Origin: an uncultured Oscillospiraceae bacterium
GTDB lineage: Bacteria > Bacillota > Clostridia > Oscillospirales > Ruminococcaceae
Direction: 5' to 3'
DNA length: 64,000 nt
Assembly: GCA_910578755.1 (NCBI GenBank)
Contig: CAJTSZ010000001.1
Coordinates: forward strand, 1 to 64,000
Shown here: piece by piece, positions 51,413 to 59,674 of the stretch
How the letters are laid out: each line of letters starts with the position of its first letter
How positions within the stretch are numbered: position 1 is the first letter of the stretch
Position numbers and translations under genes: made by a program
Notes under the pieces: generated by a model
Database searches by the model: none
Told to the model about the DNA's origin: nothing
What the model saw: only the letters and a program-made list of their open reading frames with translations

Positions 51413-53488
51413 TTATAAATGCATGCCAAGCAGGTTGTTGGCATCCAATATTAAGCTAATGCTTCCGTCGCCCAAAATGGTGCAGCCGGAAAGCCCCAAC
51501 TTTTTAATTTCATATTTGCCAAGGAAAGAGGGGAACGGCTTGACAACAACTTGTTGTTCACCCAGCAGTTCATCTGCAAAGATGCACGCTACCTTATCGC
51601 CGCTTTCAATTTGAATAACAATGCCGTCGTGCAAATCGGTGATTTCGGTAGGGGTATTGAACAAACGGTGCAGCCGGATTAAGGGGAAACATTCTCCCCG
51701 CAGCATAATCATTTCAGTTCCATCGGTATCCAAAATAATTTGTTTGTCGTCAAAAATTTTAAAGGATTGTTTAATGGATGTAATGGGGAGGGTGTAAATA
51801 GAATTACCCACAGCAAGCTCCATACCGTCCACAATGGCCAGTGTAAGAGGAATTTTAATGGTAAAGGTGGTGCCAACCCCACGCTTGCTGTCAATAGAAA
51901 TGGTGCCGCCCACCTTTTCCACATTTTTACGTACAACATCCATACCAACACCACGGCCGGAAAACTCCGTAACTTCTTTGTTGGTGGAGAAGCCGGGCAG
52001 CATAATGAGGTTAAAAATTTCTTTGTCGGTGTATTCGTTGTCCGCCTTGGTAAGCAGGCCGTTATTGCGGGCTTTTTTCAGCAGTGCGGCAGTATCCAGG
52101 CCGCAGCCGTCATCGGCAATGGTAATAACAATTTCACCGCCAATGTTTTTGGCTGCTATGGTAATTTTGCCGCGTTCCGGTTTGCCCAGGGCCAAACGTT
52201 CCTCAGGCTGTTCAATGGCATGGTCCATAGAGTTACGAATCATGTGCATAAAGGGGTCGCCAATGGCTTCGTTAATGGTTTTATCAACCTCAGTATCACC
52301 GCCTTCGGTTACAAGGTCAACCTGTTTATCCAGTTTTTTGCACATATCCCGCACAATACGGTTCATCCGCTGGAATACGCCGGAAAGGGGAACCATGCGG
52401 ATAGACATGACTACATCCTGCAGCTCATCGGTAAGCTTACGAAGCTCGCGAGCAGATTTTTGGAAGTTATCCAACTGCAGGCCGCGCAGGTCAGGGTTGC
52501 TGACAACCATAGACTCAGTAGTTACCAGTTCGCCCACCAAGTCCATGAGCTGGTCCAGCTTGCTTTGGTTTACACTAACCAGGCTCTGTTTTGCTTTCCC
52601 GCTGGCAGGCGCAGCAGCTGCGGCAGGGGAAGCAGGGGAGGCCGGGGCGCTTTTGGCAGCAGGGGCAGGCGCAGCGTTGGTGTTGTCGTTGGCGGCTGCC
52701 GGTTCTGCTGGGGCCGCAGCAGGCTCATCCTCCAAAAGCTCGTAGGTTTTGATGTTGACAGAATTTTCAATGGTATTCAGTACATCTTCCACAGAGGAGC
52801 TGGGCTTAAAGAGAATAAGAAAACCGTTTTTGATAATTTCTGAGCAAAGGGAAGAGTCGTTTTGCGGGTTTGCCGGGACAGAGTCCAGCTCGTCGCACAA
52901 ATCCTGCAGCTGGGACATCAACATAAAGGCGCGGATGTTTTCCATTTGGCAGCCCTCTTCAAACAGTACCTTAACACGGTACTGGCCAGGCGCCGCCTGG
53001 GGGGCATTTCCGGCAGCAGGCTGTGCAGAAGCGGCGGGAGCTGCTTCCTGGGCTGGCTGTGCGGCAGCGGAGGCTTCGCCCCGCATAATGGAAGCAAGCT
53101 GTTTAAGCTCTGTAATCATTTTGCCTGGGTCCTGGGTGGCCTCCCCGCTGTTTTGCACCGATTCTACTTCAGCCTTCAAAAAGTCCGATGCTTCAAAAAC
53201 AAGGTCAAAAAGGGCTTCGTTAACGCTGGTAAGGCGGCTGGGGTCCTCGCGGAGAATAAAGAACACATCCTCTACGGCGTGGGCCAAGGTGGAAATACCG
53301 TTAAATTCCATCATTGCGGAGGAACCTTTAATCGTGTGCATGATACGAAAGACCTCGTTAATGTGGTCCTCAGTTAAACTTTTGGATTTTTCTGATGACA
53401 GAAGAATCTCATCCAACTGCTCTAAGAGCGTAGTCGACTCATAGATAAAGGTTTCTAGCATGGGTTCCATGCTGGGGTCGATTGCCAT
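51413..53488 (-). CDS. cheA: Chemotaxis histidine kinase CheA
   Basis: A 691-residue kinase phosphorylating CheY and CheB. Order: Hpt domain with the phospho-His in MHTIKGSSAMMEF (about 50), an Ala/Pro linker, a P2-like CheY-binding part (about 165-245), a second Ala/Pro linker, the dimerisation helices, the ATPase with HMIRNSMDHAIEQPEER, ADDGCGLDT and GRGVGMDVV, and a CheW-like end (about 560-690). ATG at 53488 with TAGGTG. First gene of cheA-W-R-B. A GCCGAATA box lies 69 bases upstream. Confidence 0.97.
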   Translation of the reverse strand: MAIDPSMEPMLETFIYESTTLLEQLDEILLSSEKSKSLTEDHINEVFRIMHTIKGSSAMMEFNGISTLAHAVEDVFFILREDPSRLTSVNEALFDLVFEASDFLKAEVESVQNSGEATQDPGKMITELKQLASIMRGEASAAAQPAQEAAPAASAQPAAGNAPQAAPGQYRVKVLFEEGCQMENIRAFMLMSQLQDLCDELDSVPANPQNDSSLCSEIIKNGFLILFKPSSSVEDVLNTIENSVNIKTYELLEDEPAAAPAEPAAANDNTNAAPAPAAKSAPASPASPAAAAAPASGKAKQSLVSVNQSKLDQLMDLVGELVTTESMVVSNPDLRGLQLDNFQKSARELRKLTDELQDVVMSIRMVPLSGVFQRMNRIVRDMCKKLDKQVDLVTEGGDTEVDKTINEAIGDPFMHMIRNSMDHAIEQPEERLALGKPERGKITIAAKNIGGEIVITIADDGCGLDTAALLKKARNNGLLTKADNEYTDKEIFNLIMLPGFSTNKEVTEFSGRGVGMDVVRKNVEKVGGTISIDSKRGVGTTFTIKIPLTLAIVDGMELAVGNSIYTLPITSIKQSFKIFDDKQIILDTDGTEMIMLRGECFPLIRLHRLFNTPTEITDLHDGIVIQIESGDKVACIFADELLGEQQVVVKPFPSFLGKYEIKKLGLSGCTILGDGSISLILDANNLLGMHL

Positions 53489-53556
53489 CGCGTTCACCTA
53501 CTATTCATCAGATTTTTCATTTTCTTAGTGCTTTGCAAACACTTTACCATATATTT

Positions 53557-53564
53557 TATTCGGC
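53557..53564 (-). promoter_or_regulatory. Candidate SigD -10 box before cheA
   Basis: GCCGAATA on the minus strand, close to the SigD -10 consensus and identical to boxes at 23879, 55401 and 59457. A further TCCGAATAAC lies about 40 bases upstream. No canonical -35. Confidence 0.35.
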
Positions 53565-53689
53565 AGCTTCTGTAAAAACACAACCTTTTTCTCTTGTGTT
53601 ATTCGGATTTTGTACGATAAATACTAATATAGGGAATTATTAAGGCTGTTGTCCTTTAAGGGAGGGAGGAAAATCAGCGCGCAAGGCGC

Positions 53690-55105
53690 GTGAAAAATAG
53701 AATGACTGATATTTTACGTGTAACAACCCCTCTTGTAAACAAGAGCCAGGCACCTGAAATGAAGCGGAACGTGGATTTAGCAACCCAGTTCCCCTTGCAG
53801 GATGTTACCAGGGTCAATAAACCGGCGTCCCAGTCGGAACTGCTTTCACAAAACAACGGGATGATACAGGATGAAACTTCCACCCTGCTGTTAAACCTGT
53901 TAAAGGACCCTTCGGTTACGGTAAACTTTTTAAAAAGCATATCCTCCATGGAGGCTCTTATCCGGCTGCTGCCAGCCAACAACAACCCCTTTACCCAGGA
54001 AATTGAACAGATGTTTGGCCAAATGCTGGTGCCGTCGGACCAAATTGCCGGGGAAATGCAAAAGCAGGAAAATATGTCCACTTTTTTTAAGGGGCCGCTG
54101 TTTGAGATGCTGCGGGAAGCCCTTCGGCAAAACCCGGCACAAAATGAACTGCGAGGGGCTACGGTATCCTTTCTGAAAGCTTTGACGCTGTTTTATACCC
54201 AGCGGGAGGCCCTTGGTTCTGTGGCAAACAGCTTAAAGTTTTTATCTGAAAGCTTGTTTGCAAGCAAGGGCTTATCCCAAAAATTAGAGGAGCTTGCAGG
54301 TAAGTACCGAGCCGAGGATGCGCCGGAAAATTTTAGCCAGCTGCGGCAGGAAACCTTTGCTTTGCTGAAAGAGGTGGAAGAAAGCATTCTGTTCAGCGAG
54401 AAGTCAGAAAAAATTGTGAAAATGATAATTTATAACCTTTCACGATATAATGACAATGGGGATTTCCTCCAGGAATCTGTTTCGCGGCTGCTGACCCAGC
54501 TGCACGGGGACGAGGCAAGGGAACGCTTTTTAAGCAATTTGGAGGGCTTTATGGAGCAAGTAAAGGAGCCCCCTCAGCGGGAGCCTTCCGCCATGGACGC
54601 CCTAACCCGTATTTTAACCAAGCAGGCGGGGAACGAGGAGTTAATGTCCCTAAATTCCGACAAAATAGAAACCATTATCCACAGTCTGCTTTCTGCCCCG
54701 TGTAACTTTACCCCCCTGCTGCATTTTGTGCTGCCGGTACAGTATTATGATATTCAGTCCTTTGCTGAAATTTGGCTGAACCCCAACGGCGAGGAGGATG
54801 ACCGGGACCACCCGGCAGACGGGACCAGGGCCATCCATATGCTGCTGTCCTTTGAGGTGGAAAGTATAGGGCGGTTTGAACTGGAGCTGTATGTAAGGGA
54901 TTCGGTGATTGATTTTTCCCTTTACTGCCCGCCCGCCTATGCAAATGTATACAGTGGGATGGAAAAAGAACTGCGGGACTGCGCAGGGCAGAGTGGATAC
55001 CGCATTGGTGAAATTCGGGTGGACCCGCTAAAGCGGCCGCGCTCCTTAATGGACGTGTTCCGTTCACTCCCATACAAAAGGACGGGTGTTGATGTCAAAA
55101 TCTAA
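53690..55105 (+). CDS. Flagellar-associated protein, YlqG-like
   Basis: A 471-residue soluble protein. The C-terminal 110 residues (LSFEVESIGRFELELYVRD then FSLYCPPAYANVYSGMEKEL and GYRIGEIRVDPLKRP) resemble the FliK-type beta domain. The N-terminal 330 are helical and unrecognised. In Bacillus, ylqG similarly sits directly upstream of ylqH, an FlhB C-terminus homologue; here the next gene is the same and overlaps by 14 bases. A role in export switching is inferred from that pairing. GTG start, with GGGAGGGAGG somewhat far upstream; an ATG at 53702 is the alternative. Confidence 0.65.
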   Translation: MKNRMTDILRVTTPLVNKSQAPEMKRNVDLATQFPLQDVTRVNKPASQSELLSQNNGMIQDETSTLLLNLLKDPSVTVNFLKSISSMEALIRLLPANNNPFTQEIEQMFGQMLVPSDQIAGEMQKQENMSTFFKGPLFEMLREALRQNPAQNELRGATVSFLKALTLFYTQREALGSVANSLKFLSESLFASKGLSQKLEELAGKYRAEDAPENFSQLRQETFALLKEVEESILFSEKSEKIVKMIIYNLSRYNDNGDFLQESVSRLLTQLHGDEARERFLSNLEGFMEQVKEPPQREPSAMDALTRILTKQAGNEELMSLNSDKIETIIHSLLSAPCNFTPLLHFVLPVQYYDIQSFAEIWLNPNGEEDDRDHPADGTRAIHMLLSFEVESIGRFELELYVRDSVIDFSLYCPPAYANVYSGMEKELRDCAGQSGYRIGEIRVDPLKRPRSLMDVFRSLPYKRTGVDVKI

Positions 55106-55400
55106 AAACAAGGCAGTTGCCTTGAAATATAATGTGGAAGAGGACCTGGCGCCTATTGTTATAGCCTCTGGTTATGGCGAAGTGGCGAAAAGGATTATAG
55201 ATGTTGCGGAACAGCGCGGGATTCCGGTTTTCCGGGACGACAGCGCAGTTTCCCTTTTGTGTATGCTGGAGGTGGGCAGCAATATTCCGCCGCAGCTGTA
55301 CGAAGTGGTGGCCGCAATTTACTGCCAGCTGCTGCGTACCTCCTACCGTATTAAGAATGGGCGGGATCCAGCTGAGGCGGGGAATGGAGAAAACAAATAA
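55092..55400 (+). CDS. FlhB C-terminal homologue (FlhX/YlqH)
   Basis: A 102-residue stand-alone version of the FlhB cytoplasmic domain (EscU/YscU family). VALKYNVEEDLAPIVIASG matches FlhB just after its NPTH site; the cleavage motif itself is missing. Similar proteins in Bacillus (YlqH) and proteobacteria (FliU/FhlX) can replace part of FlhB. It overlaps the preceding gene. AAAGGACGGG site. Confidence 0.88.
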   Translation: MSKSKNKAVALKYNVEEDLAPIVIASGYGEVAKRIIDVAEQRGIPVFRDDSAVSLLCMLEVGSNIPPQLYEVVAAIYCQLLRTSYRIKNGRDPAEAGNGENK

Positions 55401-55408
55401 GCCGAATA
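55401..55408 (+). promoter_or_regulatory. Candidate SigD -10 box before the PilZ gene
   Basis: GCCGAATA directly after the flhX-type stop codon and 27 bases before the PilZ ATG. Its -35 region is not recognisable, so it may be chance. Confidence 0.3.
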
Positions 55409-55434
55409 AAATGGTTTTACATAGGAGGTGCCAA

Positions 55435-56064
55435 ATGCTTTCGAAAGAGTATAGTGGTTTGGGCTGCGAAGTAACAGACCTGAATAACCGATTGATAGCT
55501 ACTGGGTATTTGGATTTAGTTGGTGACGAGGCAGAAGTGCGGGATACTTCCGGCAATTTGCCAATTTTAGGTTTAAATACTATGGTAAAAATTTCAGTAC
55601 GTAACTCCAAAGTGGGAACGTGGGTAATGACTGGCCGTGTGTATATTTCCGACCGGTCGTTTTTGCGCATAACGGAACTGAAAAACTGTACAGAATCTGA
55701 AAAACGGCGCTTTTTCCGCCTTGCTGTGGACCACAGCGCTGCGCTGCTTCTGCCTTCCCTGGGCGGAAGGATAGCCCGGCGGCAAAAGGTACCAGTGCGC
55801 CTTAGGGATATTAGCCTGTGCGGCCTGCAGGTGGAAACAGAACGGCACTTTGATATGGGAGACCAGCTTACTGTCAGCATTGCTATGAACCACAATGAAG
55901 AAGTGGAGCTGGAAGTTATTGTGCGCCGCATTATTCAACGGGATGGCAGGCCAACCTGCTACGGCTGCGAACTAATGGAGCTGTCGGCTTATGCGGAGCG
56001 CCAGCTGTGCGCCTTTATCCTAAGGCAGCAGCAGGAGCAGATCCGCCGCAGCAGAGGCGATTAG
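55435..56064 (+). CDS. PilZ-domain c-di-GMP receptor
   Basis: A 209-residue protein with an N-terminal YcgR-like beta domain (about 1-85) and a C-terminal PilZ domain. The RRxxR motif is seen in KRRFFRLAVDHSA (about 92) and the DxSxxG motif in LRDISLCGLQVE (about 126), both needed for c-di-GMP binding. YcgR/DgrA proteins slow the motor when c-di-GMP rises. ATG with AGGAGGTG. It lies between flhX and the FtsA-like gene. Confidence 0.88.
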   Translation: MLSKEYSGLGCEVTDLNNRLIATGYLDLVGDEAEVRDTSGNLPILGLNTMVKISVRNSKVGTWVMTGRVYISDRSFLRITELKNCTESEKRRFFRLAVDHSAALLLPSLGGRIARRQKVPVRLRDISLCGLQVETERHFDMGDQLTVSIAMNHNEEVELEVIVRRIIQRDGRPTCYGCELMELSAYAERQLCAFILRQQQEQIRRSRGD

Positions 56065-56122
56065 CTCCGCGCCCTGCAGGGGCGGAAAAGCGGAATAGTG
56101 AAGCTTGAAGGGAAGTGGGAGA

Positions 56123-58201
56123 ATGGAAAACCTTGTGTTTGCATTAGACATTGGGACCCGCAGCGTAATTGGGATTGTGGGACGGATGGATGGCGATATG
56201 CTGGAGATTTTAAAGGTAGAATCGTTAGAACATTCGGAACGTGCTGTAGTGGATGGGCAGATTGAGGATATTGAACAAACTGCACGGGTTGCCAGCATAG
56301 TGAAGTCCCGCCTGGAGGAGGCCCTTGGTGTTTCACTTCACGAGGTGCATGTAGCCGCCGCAGGGCGCGTACTGAAAACGGAACGGGTTTTTTGCGAAAT
56401 GGAAGTGGATGACCGCCAGCCTTTTGGTACAAAGGAACTGATGGCTTTGGAAGCTGCTGCGGTGCAAAAGGCCTATGAACAGCTGGTAGCCGGGCTGGAG
56501 GATGGAAACTCGGCAGATTATTGCAGCGTAGGGCACACGGTGGTGTCGTACCAGTTGGACGGGTATTCCTATTCCACTTTAATAGGCCACCGGGGAAAAC
56601 GGGCCGGGGTGGAACTGATTACCACCTTTTTACCTAACGAAGTTGTGGAGAGCCTTTACACAACCATGTCCATGCTGGGGCTTTCCATTGCCAGCATGAC
56701 CCTGGAACCCATAGCGGCCATGAATGCCGTGGTACCCAGGGAACTGCGGCTGCTTAATGTAGCTTTGGTGGATGTAGGGGCAGGGACCTCGGATATTGCC
56801 ATAGCGGATAAGGGCAGCATTTGCGGATATACTATGGCAACAGTTGCCGGGGACGAGGTTACAGAGCAAATTATGCAGGACTTTTTGGTGGATTTTGAAA
56901 CCGCCGAAAGAATGAAATTTGCTGCCAGCGCCCAGGAGCCCAGTATGGAATATGAGGATGTGCTGGGATTCCCATACGAAGTGGAAACAAAGGAGATTTT
57001 GGAGAAAATTCAGCCCACGGTTCAGGACTTGGCAAGGCAAATTGCCCAGGGAATTGTGGGTATTAACGGGGAAGCGCCCAAGGCAGTGTTTATGGTGGGC
57101 GGCGGCAGCCGCACACCAGGCCTTTGCGGGCTGGTGGCCCAGGAATTGGCTATTGACGAAAAGCGGGTTGCCATTGGCGGCAGCAACTATATGAAGCGGC
57201 AGGTGAAGGCAGAGGCCCAATACCTAAGCGCTGAATATGCTACCCCTGTTGGCATAGCGGTTACCGCTATGGGCGCCGGGGCAGGCGGTGGCCTGACCAT
57301 TTCCTTAAACGGGAACCGTCTTCAGCTGCTGGGTTCTTCCATGACCGTGCTGGAAGCGCTGCGCCGCGGCGGCTACCAGTACAGCCAAATTATGGGCCGT
57401 TCCGGAAAAAGTATTGTTTTTGAATACAATGGGGAACGCCGCATTGTCCGGGGCGGGCTGCACACTCTTTCAGAAATACAGGTAAATGGCGTTTTAGCGG
57501 GGCTTTCCACCCTGCTGCAGCCTGGGGACGAAATTGTGTTTACGCCGGCAGTAGACGGTGAGGACGCCTCTGTCCTGTTACAGGATGTAATGCCGGGCTG
57601 GTACCCCTTTGAAGTGGAACTGTTTGGGAATCCTGTTCCAGCGGGTACGCTGGGGTGGATTAATGGGCAGCAAGCAGGCGGCGGCCAGCAGATTAGGCAG
57701 ATGGACAGGGTAGAAACACAGCGGGTAGAAACCGTTGGCGCGTTGTTAGAGCTGGCCGGGTTCCCGGGAAAAGAGCATGATGTGGACGTAAACGGCATCC
57801 CCTGCACCGGGCCGCAGCAGCCCCTAAGGGCTGGGGACCGAATTACTCTGCGGGAGGACGCCAGTACCAATGCCAGCACCAATAAGGAAACACAGCAAGC
57901 GCCGCCAGCGCAGATCCAAACTGCCGAAGCCGGCGGGCTGCACATTCACTTTAACGGGTGGGATTATACCCTCCCCCCCTTGGAGGGCGGGGGAGCCTAC
58001 CAGTTTTATAATTTAATTAACCATGTGGATATTGACCCAAGGAACCCAAAGGGGGAAATTGTTCTTATGCGCAATGGCGCACCAGCTTCCTATTTGGATA
58101 CCATTCAAAATGGGGATAGAATTGAAATTCGCTGGTCGGAAGAAAACCTGATGGAACGGGTGCCCCACCAGCCAAAGGGGACTGCGGGAGGCGTTTTTTA
58201 A
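56123..58201 (+). CDS. FtsA/PilM-like ATPase with long C-terminal extension
   Basis: A 692-residue protein. The first 390 residues are an actin-like FtsA/PilM fold: VFALDIGTRSVIGIVG (phosphate 1), VALVDVGAGTSDIAI (phosphate 2) and FMVGGGSRTPGLCGLV (adenosine). No amphipathic membrane tail like that of FtsA is seen. Residues 395-690 hold three to four small beta-rich units of ubiquitin or SLBB appearance, each with a DG/GD turn (LQPGDEIVF, LRAGDRITL, IQNGDRIEIRW). Such long FtsA-like proteins occur in some Clostridia; function unknown. It is between PilZ and VanY-type genes in a motility region, not with ftsZ. Confidence 0.75.
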   Translation: MENLVFALDIGTRSVIGIVGRMDGDMLEILKVESLEHSERAVVDGQIEDIEQTARVASIVKSRLEEALGVSLHEVHVAAAGRVLKTERVFCEMEVDDRQPFGTKELMALEAAAVQKAYEQLVAGLEDGNSADYCSVGHTVVSYQLDGYSYSTLIGHRGKRAGVELITTFLPNEVVESLYTTMSMLGLSIASMTLEPIAAMNAVVPRELRLLNVALVDVGAGTSDIAIADKGSICGYTMATVAGDEVTEQIMQDFLVDFETAERMKFAASAQEPSMEYEDVLGFPYEVETKEILEKIQPTVQDLARQIAQGIVGINGEAPKAVFMVGGGSRTPGLCGLVAQELAIDEKRVAIGGSNYMKRQVKAEAQYLSAEYATPVGIAVTAMGAGAGGGLTISLNGNRLQLLGSSMTVLEALRRGGYQYSQIMGRSGKSIVFEYNGERRIVRGGLHTLSEIQVNGVLAGLSTLLQPGDEIVFTPAVDGEDASVLLQDVMPGWYPFEVELFGNPVPAGTLGWINGQQAGGGQQIRQMDRVETQRVETVGALLELAGFPGKEHDVDVNGIPCTGPQQPLRAGDRITLREDASTNASTNKETQQAPPAQIQTAEAGGLHIHFNGWDYTLPPLEGGGAYQFYNLINHVDIDPRNPKGEIVLMRNGAPASYLDTIQNGDRIEIRWSEENLMERVPHQPKGTAGGVF

Positions 58202-58235
58202 AAAGGAAAGAACCATAATAAAGGAGTTGAAAAAG

Positions 58236-59384
58236 GTGGCCGACGAAAGGAAACAGGTTGAGGGAGAAGAACCAATTACCCCAAGGTGTTCCAAGCGGGC
58301 CACCTTTCCGCATAGTGGGGAGGATGACCAGGGGAACCAGGCGGAGTATAAGGGCCCTATTACGCCAAGGTGTTCCAAGTGGGCCACCTTTCAATATGGC
58401 AGGGAAGATGACCAAGAGCGCCAGGTTGGGTATAGGGGCCCTATTACGCCAAGGTGTTCCAAGTGGGCCACTTTTGAATATGGGAAGAACATAAAACGCC
58501 GGCCGATGCTGAACCGTTGGACAAGAATGAGTTATACCTGCGTGTTTATTTTTGCCATAGCCATTATGGCTGGCTCTCCGACGAAAGGAACCCCGCAAAC
58601 AGGTGGGAACACGGAGGGCAATGGGCAGCCTGCTTCCGTTGTAGAATTGAAACTAACACAGGACGATTTGCACCAGGGAAGCCTGATTTTGGTGAATGAG
58701 GAAAAGGAGTATTTATTCCCAATACAGCCTCAGCTTGTTCCCTTAAAAATGGACAGCGGGTATATTGCAGAAAACCAAACCCAGCAGCTTCATGCAAAGG
58801 CTGCCGACGCCTTAAAGCGGATGCTTTTGCACTGCGAGGAAGAAAGCGGTGGGGAAACGGTTCGCATTACTGAAACGTTCCGTTCTTATGAAATGCAGGA
58901 GCAGCTTTTTAAAAAAGGAACAGGGGAGCCACGGCCTGGCCACAGCGAACATCACACCGGTTATGCGGTGGACCTGGGAATGCAGGAAGCATTTGAGGGA
59001 ACAAAGGCATGGAATTGGCTGGCGGAGCATTGTACCCAATACGGCTTTATTCTGCGCCAGGGGGCCAATAAAACCGCAGCAGCCGGGGTTTGCAAGGAAC
59101 CGTGGCATTTTCGGTATGCGGGCGTTCCCCACGCAGCTTTAATGGAAAAAATGGGCTTTGACATGGAGGAATATGTGGCTTGGCTTCGGGATTATCCATG
59201 GGATGGCAGCCATTTGCATTGTATTTTTGGTGAAACAAAGTATGAGATATACTTTGTTCCAGCAGGGGAAGGGAAAACCTTGGCGCCTGTGCCAGGGGGC
59301 TACGAGTATACAGTATCTGGGAACAATGAGGACGGATTTATTGTTACCGTTGTACGGGAGAACGGCCAGCAGGCGGAGGAGTGA
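58236..59384 (+). CDS. VanY-type D-Ala-D-Ala carboxypeptidase with repeat N-terminus
   Basis: A 382-residue peptidoglycan peptidase. A cytoplasmic N-terminus (about 1-85) is made of a 28-residue unit containing ITPRCSKWATF, repeated 2.6 times. One transmembrane segment follows (TCVFIFAIAIMAGS, about 100-113). The outer domain has the VanY/LAS zinc sites SEHHTGYAVDLG (about 240) and EPWHFRY (about 285). GTG at 58236 was chosen for its 9-base spacing from AAAGGAG; a TTG at 58227 touches the site. The repeated N-terminus is not a usual part of VanY/LdcB proteins. Confidence 0.82.
   Translation: MADERKQVEGEEPITPRCSKRATFPHSGEDDQGNQAEYKGPITPRCSKWATFQYGREDDQERQVGYRGPITPRCSKWATFEYGKNIKRRPMLNRWTRMSYTCVFIFAIAIMAGSPTKGTPQTGGNTEGNGQPASVVELKLTQDDLHQGSLILVNEEKEYLFPIQPQLVPLKMDSGYIAENQTQQLHAKAADALKRMLLHCEEESGGETVRITETFRSYEMQEQLFKKGTGEPRPGHSEHHTGYAVDLGMQEAFEGTKAWNWLAEHCTQYGFILRQGANKTAAAGVCKEPWHFRYAGVPHAALMEKMGFDMEEYVAWLRDYPWDGSHLHCIFGETKYEIYFVPAGEGKTLAPVPGGYEYTVSGNNEDGFIVTVVRENGQQAEE
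58281..58493 (+). repeat. 84-bp in-frame tandem repeat within the carboxypeptidase gene
   Basis: Copies start at 58281, 58365 and 58449, exactly 84 bases apart, the third partial. The first 26 bases of each (CCAAGGTGTTCCAAGTGGGC and six more) differ at one position between copies 1 and 2, while the other 58 differ at about 14. The core has dyad symmetry, AAGGTG and CACCTT around 12 bases. Because 84 is a multiple of 3, several frames stay open on both strands. Confidence 0.95.
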
Positions 59385-59456
59385 CTGTAAGGCAGGCGCC
59401 CCATGAAGGATTTACCTTGGTTCCTGTCCTATTTAACTTGTTTTTCTAAGCTTTTA

Positions 59457-59464
59457 GCCGAATA
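59457..59464 (+). promoter_or_regulatory. Candidate SigD -10 box before the FliD-like gene
   Basis: GCCGAATA 211 bases before the FliD-like ATG, in a 290-base gap after the carboxypeptidase gene. No clear -35. A 61-codon frame at 59403 crosses this gap but is probably not a gene. Confidence 0.35.
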
Positions 59465-59674
59465 TATAGATTGCAGGGAGTTGGATGAGCAAAAAAAGGT
59501 CACCCAACCTGCGGTTGCCGGGCAGAAGCAAGGCTCCTTTGCCGGCGATCCTTCAGGGGGTACGGCCGGCGCGGTATGCCAACCGTAGGTTCCGTTTCAC
59601 CAACTTTTTATTGCCAAAACAATCAAGCAATAAAAGATACCTTTTTTCATCCCACAGGAAAGGAGGGGTTATAG

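Noticed and set aside
51740..52843. 367-codon plus-strand frame opposite cheA
   Set aside because: Antisense shadow of a well-supported gene, caused by codon bias.
58065..58598. 177-codon minus-strand frame with GGPLGTPW repeats
   Set aside because: It is antisense to the 84-bp repeat, whose period keeps several frames open; no ribosome site.
59403..59588. 61-codon frame after the carboxypeptidase gene
   Set aside because: No ribosome site, no family resemblance, and it spans a candidate promoter box.
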